From Thioalkalivibrio sp. (GTDB lineage: Bacteria > Pseudomonadota > Gammaproteobacteria > Ectothiorhodospirales > Ectothiorhodospiraceae): a stretch of DNA of 5,691 nucleotides. The stretch spans positions 1 to 5,691 of the forward strand of contig PULL01000243.1 in NCBI GenBank assembly GCA_003550945.1. Direction: 5' to 3'. The position numbers and the translations under genes are program-made. Shown piece by piece: positions 1 to 5,691 of this stretch. Under the pieces are notes generated by a model, which did no database searches, had not been told where the DNA came from, and saw nothing but the letters and a program-made list of their open reading frames with translations. Within the stretch, counting starts at the first letter, position 1; every line of letters begins with the position of its first letter.

Positions 1-299
1 ACGCTGATCACCAGCTTGGGGTAGTAGGGTTGGCCGTGGCGTTCCCAGGCCGACTGCCAGGCCCAGTCGAACACGAACTCGCCGTAGTTGTTGGTTTTCG
101 CGTAGCAGGGGGCGGCCGCGAGCAGCCGCTTGCCCTCGAACAGCAGCACATGCTGGGGGAACCAGCCATAGCGCCGGCCGAGGCAGCCGTGGCGTTCCAG
201 CCCCTCCAGAAAGGCGTGCCGCAGAAACGGCTCGCGGCCGCCGGTGAGCGCATCCCAGGCCGCTGGGTCGACAGCGCCCAGGCCGTCGCGGATTTCCAT
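1..299 (-). CDS. FemAB-like / DUF482 N-acyltransferase, N-terminal part (cut by left window edge)
   Basis: Partial gene: only the first 99 residues or so are present and no stop occurs before base 1. The reading frame shows features of the COG3146 / FemAB_like (DUF482) family: DPAAWDAL near residues 11-18, EPFLRHAFLEGLE at about 23-35, GWFPQHVLL, AAAPCYAKTNNYGEFVFDWAW at about 61-81, then HGQPYYPKL before the edge. Members have a GNAT-like acyltransferase fold and are usually about 380-400 residues, so roughly a quarter is visible. Their substrate is not established; a peptidoglycan link is inferred only from FemAB resemblance. I chose ATG at 299-297 because the family usually begins close to this IR...WDAL segment. 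An in-frame GTG at 332-330 would add 11 residues, and neither start has a strong ribosome binding site. It lies 82 bp (49 bp from the GTG) downstream of trxB on the same strand with no terminator between, so co-transcription is likely. Confidence 0.85.
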   Translation of the reverse strand, partial: MEIRDGLGAVDPAAWDALTGGREPFLRHAFLEGLERHGCLGRRYGWFPQHVLLFEGKRLLAAAPCYAKTNNYGEFVFDWAWQSAWERHGQPYYPKLVIS

Positions 300-381
300 C
301 CGCAGGCCGCCCGGATCCCCGGAGGTGGTCACGGAGCGCCGCCTGCCGCCGGGTTCGCCCGGGATGGGCCGTTGCGGCGGT

Positions 382-1335
382 TCAGGGATGCTCCTCCAGG
401 AACCGTTCCGCGTCCAGTGCGGCCATGCAGCCGGTTCCCGCCGAGGTCACGGCCTGGCGATAGATCTGGTCCATCACGTCGCCGCAGGCGAACACACCGG
501 GAACGCTGGTCGCGGTCGCGTTGCCTTCCACACCGCTCTGGACCCGGATGTACCCGCCGTCCATGTCGAGCTGGCCTTCGAAGATGCCGGTGTTGGGCTT
601 GTGACCGATGGCAATGAAAACCCCGGTGAGTCCCAGGTCCTTGGTGTCGCCGGTTTCCACCTGGCGCAGGCGGACGCCGGTCACGCCGGTCTGGTCGCCG
701 AGCACTTCGTCGAGCACGTGCTTCCATTCGATGGTGATCTTGCCGGCCTTTTCTTTCTCGAACAGGTGGCCCTGCAGCATCTTCTCGGCGCGCAGTGCGT
801 CGCGCCGGTGCACCAGGGTCACGTGCTCGGCGATATTGGAAAGATACAGCGCCTCCTCGACCGCGGTGTTGCCCCCCCCGATTACCGCAACCTTCTGGCC
901 CCGGTAGAAGAAACCGTCGCAGGTTGCGCACGCGGAGACGCCCTTGCCCTTGAACGCCTCTTCCGATTCCAGCCCGAGGTACATCGCGGTCGCGCCGGTC
1001 GCGATCACCAGTGCATCGGCGGTGTACGTACCGCTGTCCCCGATCAGCCGGAACGGGCGCGAGCCGAGTTCGGCGGTGTGGATGTGATCGAAGATCACCT
1101 CAGTGTCGAAACGTTCGGCATGCTTCTGCATGCGCTGCATCAGATCGGGGCCCTGCAGGCCCTCGACGTCTCCGGGCCAGTTGTCGACGTCGGTGGTGGT
1201 CATCAACTGTCCACCCTGCTCAAGACCCGTGATCACCACCGGGTTCAGGTTGGCCCGTGCAGCGTAGATCGCTGCCGTCCAGCCGGCTGGGCCCGAGCCC
1301 AGGATCAGCAGGCGGCAGTGCTTGTTGTCAGTCAT
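382..1335 (-). CDS. trxB: Thioredoxin-disulfide reductase (NADPH, FAD)
   Basis: A cytoplasmic flavoenzyme that passes electrons from NADPH through FAD and a redox-active disulfide to thioredoxin. The 317-residue product is close to the usual length (E. coli 321). Visible motifs in order: FAD-binding GSGPAG at 13-18; GGQLMTTTDVDNWPG at 41-55; the active-site CATC at 136-139, the same positions as in E. coli; the NADPH Rossmann motif GGGNTAVEEA at 153-162; HRRDALRAEK from 176, with Arg177, Arg178 and Arg182 at places used to bind the NADPH 2'-phosphate; and the C-terminal FAD motif ACGDV with Gly285-Asp286, then the conserved AGTGCMAALDAE tail. The frame is open upstream to 1470, but the ATG at 1335 gives the family N-terminus (MTDNKHCRLLILG) and has a GGAG 8 bases upstream (1347-1344). 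It is divergent from ftsK and heads a leftward unit with the acyltransferase gene. All key residues are present, so it should be functional. Confidence 0.98.
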   Translation of the reverse strand: MTDNKHCRLLILGSGPAGWTAAIYAARANLNPVVITGLEQGGQLMTTTDVDNWPGDVEGLQGPDLMQRMQKHAERFDTEVIFDHIHTAELGSRPFRLIGDSGTYTADALVIATGATAMYLGLESEEAFKGKGVSACATCDGFFYRGQKVAVIGGGNTAVEEALYLSNIAEHVTLVHRRDALRAEKMLQGHLFEKEKAGKITIEWKHVLDEVLGDQTGVTGVRLRQVETGDTKDLGLTGVFIAIGHKPNTGIFEGQLDMDGGYIRVQSGVEGNATATSVPGVFACGDVMDQIYRQAVTSAGTGCMAALDAERFLEEHP

Positions 1336-1440
1336 CAGGAACTCTCCGTAAACGTTGCGGGAAATCGGGGAACGGGGAGGCGGCCACCGTGCGCGCACGT
1401 ATCGGGACACGGGCAACGCTGGGTGGCGGTTTGGCACGCG

Positions 1441-1469
1441 ATTATTCGCAATGCCCGGGACAGTGTCCA
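1441..1469 (-). promoter_or_regulatory. Candidate sigma70 promoter for trxB
   Basis: On the minus strand, TGGACA (1469-1464, 5 of 6 to TTGACA) lies 17 bp upstream of AATAAT (1446-1441, 5 of 6 to TATAAT). Transcription would start near 1434 and leave a leader of about 100 bases before the trxB ATG. The optimal spacing and correct placement support it. The first base of the -10 box, normally a conserved T, is A. A second, weaker candidate on this strand is TTCGAA (1542-1537) with TAAAAT (1518-1513), 18 bp apart, overlapping the ftsK promoter candidate. Both were picked by eye. Confidence 0.45.
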
Positions 1470-1502
1470 ACGGCCACAGGGAGCCGATGGCGACTGCGCG
1501 CT

Positions 1503-1530
1503 TTGCGGTGCCATTTTAACAACGTAGAAT
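1503..1530 (+). promoter_or_regulatory. Candidate sigma70 promoter for ftsK
   Basis: TTGCGG (1503-1508, 3 of 6 to the -35 consensus) lies 16 bp upstream of TAGAAT (1525-1530, 5 of 6 to TATAAT), in the only AT-rich patch of the intergenic region. The predicted transcript would start near 1537, giving a leader of about 157 bases before the ftsK ATG. The -10 box is good and the -35 box is weak. It overlaps the weaker minus-strand candidate, so the two directions could compete for RNA polymerase if both are real. Confidence 0.4.
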
Positions 1531-1650
1531 CGCGACTTCGAATGTTTTCTGAGCAGATCGTGCGGCTCCAGGCCCGCCGTGGTGGGAGCCGGTGCCGCGG
1601 TGCCGGGAATGGCGGGTCATCGTGCACACCACCCGAGCGGTCTCCGCATG

Positions 1651-1667
1651 TCCGGCCGGAGGCCGGA
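1651..1667 (+). repeat. Perfect 7-bp inverted repeat in the ftsK leader
   Basis: TCCGGCC (1651-1657) and GGCCGGA (1661-1667) are exact reverse complements separated by GGA. A flanking G-T pair could extend the stem by one. The first ten bases, TCCGGCCGGA, are also a palindrome in their own right, so the site could act as DNA (protein binding) or RNA (hairpin). It ends 26 bases before the ftsK ATG, close to the weak ribosome binding region. No T-run follows, so it is not an intrinsic terminator. In DNA this rich in G and C, short repeats of this kind also arise by chance. Confidence 0.35.
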
Positions 1668-1693
1668 TCCACCCACTTGGAACGGATGTCCAG

Positions 1694-3991
1694 ATGGCGC
1701 AAACCAAGGTACAGCCCAGGGCCGACGCGAGCCTGAGCCGGCAGTTGCTGCGCGGACTGCGCGAGGGTGCGCTGCTGGTGTTCGGGATGCTGGCGCTGTA
1801 CCTGTTGGTCGCACTGGCCAGCTACCACCCGGGCGATCCCGGCTGGTCCTACACCGGCGATGGCGATGGCATCCGCAACCTCGGCGGCGCGGGCGGTGCC
1901 TGGTTCGCCGATGTCGCGCTGCACCTGCTGGGCTACCTCGCGTACCTGATTCCGCTGGTGTTCATCGGCGTTGGCTGGTGGCTGTTCCGTCACCGCGGCG
2001 ATGCGCGCATCGCGAGTCCGCTGGAGTTGAGCCTGCGCGGTCTGGCGCTGCTGGTCGCGCTGCTTTCGGGAGCGGCGCTGGCGACCCTGCACTGGCTGCC
2101 GCGCAATCTTCCCGTGAACGCCGGGGGCATCCTCGGAGAACTCATTGCCCGGCTCACGGTATCCGGGCTCGGCCTGGTCGGCGCGACGCTGCTGCTGCTG
2201 GCGCTGTTCCTGACCGGTTTCACGCTGTTCACGGGCCTGTCGTGGTTTTCGCTGATGGACCGCCTGGGCAAGGCGGTGCTCGATGCGGTCGAATACCTGC
2301 GCACGCGTCTCGACACCCTGCGCGACCAGCGCATCGGAGCGGTGGAAAAGGCGCAGCGCGAGATGCGCGTGGAGCGCGAGCGTGCGCGTGTCGCACACCG
2401 GCCGCCGTCGCGCGTGGAGCCCCGGATCGAGCCGCCGCCGCCGAGTCCGCGGGTGATGAAGGAGAAGCAGGTGCCGCTGTTCGCAGGGGACACCAGCGAT
2501 CCGCACCCACCGCTCGCCCTGCTCGACGATCCCCCAGCGGCGGTCAGTGGCTACTCGGAGGAATCGCTGCAGGCGATGTCCCGCCTGGTGGAACTGAAGT
2601 TGCGCGATTTCGGCGTCGATGTCGAGGTGGTCGCGGTGCAGCCGGGACCGGTGATCACGCGCTTCGAACTGCACCCGGCGCCAGGGGTCAAGGTGGCGCG
2701 GATCTCTGCGCTGGCCAAGGACCTCGCGCGCTCGCTTTCCGTGATCGCGGTCCGGATCGTCGAGGTGATCCCCGGCAAGTCCACCGTGGGGCTCGAGATT
2801 CCCAACGAGCAGCGCGAACTGGTGTCGCTGTCGGAAATCCTGCGCTCGACGCTGTTCGAGAACGCGAAGTCGCCGCTGACGCTGGCGCTGGGCAAGGACA
2901 TCGGCGGCGCACCGGTGATCGCGGACCTCGGGCGCATGCCGCACCTGCTCGTTGCCGGCACCACCGGTTCCGGGAAGTCGGTGGGTGTGAACGCGATGCT
3001 GCTGTCGATGCTGTACAAGTCGACCGCCGAGGAAGTCCGCCTGATCCTGATCGACCCGAAGATGCTGGAGCTGTCGGTGTACGAGGGGATTCCGCATCTG
3101 CTTGCGCCCGTGGTTACCGACATGAAGGACGCGGCGAATGCGCTGCGCTGGGCGGTCGCCGAAATGGAGCGCCGGTACAAGCTGATGTCCATGCTCGGTG
3201 TGCGCAACATCGCCGGCTACAACAAGAAGGTCCGCGACGCGGAGTCCGCGGGCACCCCGATTCCGGACCCAACCTTCAACCCCGACGAGCGGGTGGCCGA
3301 GGTCGAGCCGCCGGTGCTGGGACGCATGCCGTTCATCGTCGTGGTGGTCGACGAATTTGCCGACATGATCATGGTGGTCGGCAAGAAGGTGGAGGAACTG
3401 ATCGCACGCCTGGCCCAGAAGGCGCGGGCAGCGGGCATCCACCTGATCCTTGCGACCCAGCGGCCGTCGGTGGATGTGATCACGGGGCTGATCAAGGCCA
3501 ACATCCCGACCCGCATCGCGTTCCAGGTTTCGTCGCGGGTGGATTCCCGGACGATTCTCGACCAGATGGGTGCGGAGCACCTGCTTGGCCACGGCGACAT
3601 GCTCTACCTTGCGCCAGGCAAGGCGCTTCCGGAACGGGTGCACGGCGCCTTCGTCGCGGACCACGAGGTGCACCAGGTGGTCGAGTACCTGAAGGCGATC
3701 GGCGAACCCGACTACGATCCGGGCATCCTGGAGGAGCCGGAGGCCGGTGCAGCCGCGATCCCCGGGCTCGAGCCCGCCTCTGCCGATGCGGAGAGCGACC
3801 CGCTGTACGACCAGGCGGTTCAGATCGTGATCGAGTCGCGCAAGGCGTCGATTTCCTACGTGCAGCGGCGGCTGAAGATCGGGTACAACCGTGCCGCGCG
3901 CATGATCGAGGATATGGAAGCGGCCGGGGTCGTCAGCGCAGTGCAGTCGAACGGCAACCGCGAAGTGCTGGTGCCCGGGGGGCGCGAGTGA
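1694..3991 (+). CDS. ftsK: DNA translocase FtsK (cell division / chromosome dimer resolution)
   Basis: Septum-anchored ATPase that pumps DNA toward dif and activates XerCD recombination in the last steps of chromosome segregation. The product has 765 residues. Four hydrophobic segments at about 25-44, 72-97, 114-134 and 155-180 form the membrane anchor. A charged, probably helical stretch (190-236) and a short Pro-rich linker with PPPP near 247-250 follow. The motor region starts near 288: the alpha domain carries the GPVITRFE segment at 318-325, Walker A is GTTGSGKS at 422-429 and Walker B is VVVDEFAD ending at 557. The C-terminal winged-helix gamma domain (about 702-763) contains SYVQRRLKIGYNRAARMIE, the helix that reads KOPS in this family. 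The protein is much shorter than E. coli FtsK (1329) because the linker is short. I chose ATG 1694, which begins just before the first membrane segment; the frame is open upstream (GTG at 1592) but that extension looks unlike the family. The ribosome binding site is weak (GGA at 1679-1681, 12 bases away). Confidence 0.97.
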   Translation: MAQTKVQPRADASLSRQLLRGLREGALLVFGMLALYLLVALASYHPGDPGWSYTGDGDGIRNLGGAGGAWFADVALHLLGYLAYLIPLVFIGVGWWLFRHRGDARIASPLELSLRGLALLVALLSGAALATLHWLPRNLPVNAGGILGELIARLTVSGLGLVGATLLLLALFLTGFTLFTGLSWFSLMDRLGKAVLDAVEYLRTRLDTLRDQRIGAVEKAQREMRVERERARVAHRPPSRVEPRIEPPPPSPRVMKEKQVPLFAGDTSDPHPPLALLDDPPAAVSGYSEESLQAMSRLVELKLRDFGVDVEVVAVQPGPVITRFELHPAPGVKVARISALAKDLARSLSVIAVRIVEVIPGKSTVGLEIPNEQRELVSLSEILRSTLFENAKSPLTLALGKDIGGAPVIADLGRMPHLLVAGTTGSGKSVGVNAMLLSMLYKSTAEEVRLILIDPKMLELSVYEGIPHLLAPVVTDMKDAANALRWAVAEMERRYKLMSMLGVRNIAGYNKKVRDAESAGTPIPDPTFNPDERVAEVEPPVLGRMPFIVVVVDEFADMIMVVGKKVEELIARLAQKARAAGIHLILATQRPSVDVITGLIKANIPTRIAFQVSSRVDSRTILDQMGAEHLLGHGDMLYLAPGKALPERVHGAFVADHEVHQVVEYLKAIGEPDYDPGILEEPEAGAAAIPGLEPASADAESDPLYDQAVQIVIESRKASISYVQRRLKIGYNRAARMIEDMEAAGVVSAVQSNGNREVLVPGGRE

Positions 3992-4085
3992 TGCCGGCCG
4001 GGTTTCGGGTGACGGCGATTCAGCGACGGTTTACGACCCGCACGGCATCATGGGCCTGCAATCCATACCGTTTGTGGTGAGGCCA

Positions 4086-4721
4086 ATGACACGCACATCC
4101 ATTACGCACACGCTTTTTGCCGTGCTGCTCGGGGCGATCGCAGCCGCTCCGCTGTCGGCGTTTGCCGACGCCAGGGCAGCGCTCGACCGCTTCCTGAAGG
4201 GACTCGACACTTACTCGGCCGAGTTCACACAGACGCTGACCGACGAGACCGGCTTCCTGTTGCAGGAGGCCGACGGGCGCTTTTCGATGGCGTTGCCCGA
4301 CCGCCTGCGGTGGCAGCTGACCGAACCCTTCGAGCAATGGATCGTCGCTGACGGGGAACACCTCTGGATCTACGATCCGGAACTGCGGCAGGCCACCGTG
4401 CGTCCGGTGGAAGCCGCGCTCGAAGCCACGCCGCTCGCACTGCTGACCCAGCCGCATCGCCTCGACGAGCGTTTTGAAGTGGCCGAGGAGCAGATCGCGG
4501 AGGGCTGGCGCCTGGTGCTGCGGCCCCGCACGCGGGATGCTGACTTCACCCGGCTCGAGCTGGACCTGGGGCTGGACTACGATCTGCGCGGGCTGGCCTT
4601 CATGGACATTTTCGGCCAGCGTACGGAGATTCGCGTACACGGAACGCGGCGCAATCCAGCGCTCGGTCCCGCTGAGTTCCAGTTCACCCCACCGCCGGGC
4701 ACCGACGTGTATCGACCGTGA
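4086..4721 (+). CDS. lolA: Outer-membrane lipoprotein carrier LolA (with Leu at the Arg43 position)
   Basis: Periplasmic chaperone that takes lipoproteins released by the LolCDE ABC transporter and passes them to LolB at the outer membrane. The 211-residue precursor (E. coli 203) starts with a signal peptide: short basic N-terminus, hydrophobic core TLFAVLLGAIAA, and a likely cut after AFA at residue 27. The mature protein begins DARAALDRFLKGLDTYSAEF and keeps family signatures FTQ, LTDETG, W49 (mature), LTEP, VADGEHLWIYDPEL, and the C-terminal FGQRTEIR...FTPPPG. ATG 4086 is preceded by GGTGAGG at 4076-4082; an upstream in-frame ATG at 4050 would spoil the signal peptide. The 94-bp gap after ftsK shows no convincing promoter or terminator, so it probably shares the ftsK transcript. 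Oddity: an ungapped alignment to E. coli over the first 49 mature residues puts Leu (codon TTG at 4293-4295) where E. coli has Arg43. The LolA call itself is firm. Confidence 0.96.
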   Translation: MTRTSITHTLFAVLLGAIAAAPLSAFADARAALDRFLKGLDTYSAEFTQTLTDETGFLLQEADGRFSMALPDRLRWQLTEPFEQWIVADGEHLWIYDPELRQATVRPVEAALEATPLALLTQPHRLDERFEVAEEQIAEGWRLVLRPRTRDADFTRLELDLGLDYDLRGLAFMDIFGQRTEIRVHGTRRNPALGPAEFQFTPPPGTDVYRP

Positions 4722-5691
4722 CAGCTGGGCCCGGCAGCGGTGATCTGTTCGGTGACGCGCCGGCAGCGTCGCAGCGATGGGTGGCCGAGCCGGCCACGCC
4801 GGGGATGGCATCCGATGCCTCCGTGCCGCTGGCCGAGCGGATGCGACCGCGCCGTCTCGACGACGTGCTCGGGCAGGATCACCTGCTTGCACCGGACGCG
4901 GCGCTGCGCCGGGCCATCGACGCGGGCCGGATCCCGTCCATGATCCTCTGGGGCCCGCCGGGCTCCGGCAAGACCACGATCGCCCGAGTGGTTGCCGACA
5001 GCGGGGCGCTGGCCTTTGCGACGCTTTCGGCGGTGCTGGCCGGGGTCAAGGAGGTGCGCGCAGTCGTGGAGCAGGCGCGGCTGCTCCGCGCGGGCAAAGG
5101 TCAGGGAACGCTGCTGTTCATCGACGAGATCCACCGGTTCAACAAGGCCCAGCAGGATGCCCTGCTGCCGCACATCGAGGACGGTACCCTGCGCTTCATC
5201 GGCGCGACCACCGAGAACCCGTCCTTCGCGCTGAACAATGCGCTGCTCTCGCGGCTTCGGGTCTATCGCCTGCAGCCGGTCATGCCCGATGCGATTGCCG
5301 AACTGCTCCGCCAGGCTCTCGTCGATTCCGAACGGGGACTGGGAGACCGTGGCCTGCGGCTGGCCCCGGAATGGGTGGAGCGTCTCGCAAACGCCGCGGA
5401 CGGCGATGCGCGCCGGGCGTTGAACTGGCTGGAGACGGCGGCGGACCTGGCGGTCGATGGCGAGATCACGCCCGATGCGCTGCGCGCGGTGATGGGATCG
5501 CAGGCACTGCAGTTCGACCGACAGGGGGACGCGTTCTACGACCAGATCTCGGCGCTGCACAAATCGGTGCGCGGTTCCGATCCGGATGCCGCGGTGTACT
5601 GGCTGGTGCGGATGCTGGATGCGGGCTGCGATCCCGACTACCTCGGACGCCGGCTGCTGCGCATGGCCTACGAGGACATCGGGCTGGCTGC
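4718..5691 (+). CDS. rarA: Replication-associated recombination protein A (RarA/MgsA AAA+ ATPase), 3' end cut by window
   Basis: AAA+ ATPase of the clamp-loader/RuvB-like group that acts at stalled replication forks with SSB. About 324 residues are present of the usual 440 or so. Domains in order: a non-conserved N-terminal tail (1-36); the family start motif PLAERMRP at 37-44 and GQDHLL at 52-57; Walker A GPPGSGKT at 79-86; Walker B LLFIDEIHRF at 132-141; sensor 1 with GATTENPSF at 162-170; the arginine-finger segment LLSRLRVY at 176-183; sensor 2 in GDARRALNWLE; and the C-terminal tetramerisation region starting at FYDQISALHKSVRGSDPDA. I chose GTG 4718, which overlaps the lolA stop by 4 bases (GTGA), because the frame from there reads GDLFGDAP, an acidic DLF tail resembling other proteobacterial RarA N-termini. 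ATG 4805 would remove this tail, and ATG 4841 would cut into the conserved RMRP motif. No ribosome binding site precedes the GTG, so translation is probably coupled to lolA. Confidence 0.96.
   Translation, partial: MTAGPGSGDLFGDAPAASQRWVAEPATPGMASDASVPLAERMRPRRLDDVLGQDHLLAPDAALRRAIDAGRIPSMILWGPPGSGKTTIARVVADSGALAFATLSAVLAGVKEVRAVVEQARLLRAGKGQGTLLFIDEIHRFNKAQQDALLPHIEDGTLRFIGATTENPSFALNNALLSRLRVYRLQPVMPDAIAELLRQALVDSERGLGDRGLRLAPEWVERLANAADGDARRALNWLETAADLAVDGEITPDALRAVMGSQALQFDRQGDAFYDQISALHKSVRGSDPDAAVYWLVRMLDAGCDPDYLGRRLLRMAYEDIGLA

Larger units (their letters stand above)
1336..1693. other. Divergent trxB-ftsK intergenic region
   Basis: This 358-bp stretch has no gene I can support. It is the shared upstream region of trxB (leftward) and ftsK (rightward). 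In enterics lrp lies between these genes; no lrp-like reading frame or remnant is visible here. It contains the trxB ribosome binding site at its left end, an AT-rich island at about 1511-1550 in otherwise GC-rich DNA, candidate promoters for both directions, an 8-bp tandem duplication (CGGTGCCG twice, 1590-1605) and a GC-rich inverted repeat just before ftsK. Apparent reading frames that cross it belong to long antisense or off-frame ORFs with no recognisable motif. Confidence 0.7.

Noticed and set aside
349..362. CCGGG-TTCG-CCCGG hairpin between trxB and the acyltransferase gene, as a terminator
   Set aside because: The stem is only 5 bp, no T-run follows on either strand, and the stable UUCG loop would form only on the strand opposite to the local transcripts.
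244..1527. A 427-codon plus-strand frame antisense to trxB
   Set aside because: No recognisable motif, and it lies opposite a complete TrxB with all catalytic and cofactor residues.
1974..1981. GCTGGTGG, the E. coli Chi sequence, inside ftsK
   Set aside because: A single 8-mer that arises easily from Leu/Val/Trp codons in GC-rich coding DNA, and Chi sequence differs between lineages.
1442..3673. A 743-codon open frame on the minus strand, antisense to ftsK
   Set aside because: Its translation is dominated by His, Arg, Gln and Asp with no domain, and it mirrors codon-position GC bias of ftsK. It also runs through the intergenic region and both promoter candidates. This is a typical GC-rich antisense shadow.
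1579..4080. An 833-codon plus-strand frame, longer than ftsK itself
   Set aside because: It is an off-frame reading of ftsK rich in Arg, Gly and Ala with no motif. The overlapping frame has full FtsK domains, so length alone is misleading here.
3992..4085. Possible lolA promoter or ftsK terminator in the 94-bp gap
   Set aside because: TTTACG at 4030-4035 looks like a -35 box, but no -10-like hexamer lies at a proper distance, and no stem followed by a T-run is present.
4020..5560. Two long minus-strand frames (4020-4892 and 4577-5560) opposite lolA and rarA
   Set aside because: Low-complexity Arg/Gln/His-rich translations with no domain, opposite well-supported genes.

Overview
This is an ordinary housekeeping segment of a GC-rich proteobacterial chromosome. 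The gene set and order (trxB divergent from ftsK-lolA-rarA) match the conserved block seen in Gammaproteobacteria. The high GC content, the DUF482-type acyltransferase beside trxB and the lack of an lrp gene between trxB and ftsK point away from enterics. They fit a GC-rich lineage such as the Chromatiales/Ectothiorhodospiraceae or a relative; that lineage guess is inference only.

Layout. The left part is transcribed leftward. It holds a complete trxB (thioredoxin reductase, 382-1335) followed downstream by the first 99 or so residues of a FemAB-like/DUF482 N-acyltransferase that runs off the left edge. A 358-bp divergent intergenic region (1336-1693) holds a plausible sigma70 promoter for each direction and a GC-rich hairpin in the ftsK leader. 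The right part is transcribed rightward: ftsK (DNA translocase, 1694-3991), lolA (periplasmic lipoprotein carrier, 4086-4721) and rarA/mgsA (AAA+ replication-recombination factor, from 4718, cut by the right edge). In related genomes serS usually follows.

How the genes relate. ftsK couples division to chromosome segregation, rarA acts at stalled forks, and lolA carries outer-membrane lipoproteins. Their shared job is growth and envelope/chromosome maintenance rather than one pathway. lolA and rarA overlap by 4 bases (GTGA), which suggests translational coupling. trxB keeps the cytoplasmic thioredoxin pool reduced.

I see no mobile element, CRISPR array, RNA gene or unknown system. The most notable point is inside LolA. 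An ungapped match of the first 49 mature residues to E. coli LolA places a leucine where E. coli has Arg43, the same change as the laboratory R43L mutant that is impaired in handing lipoproteins to LolB.
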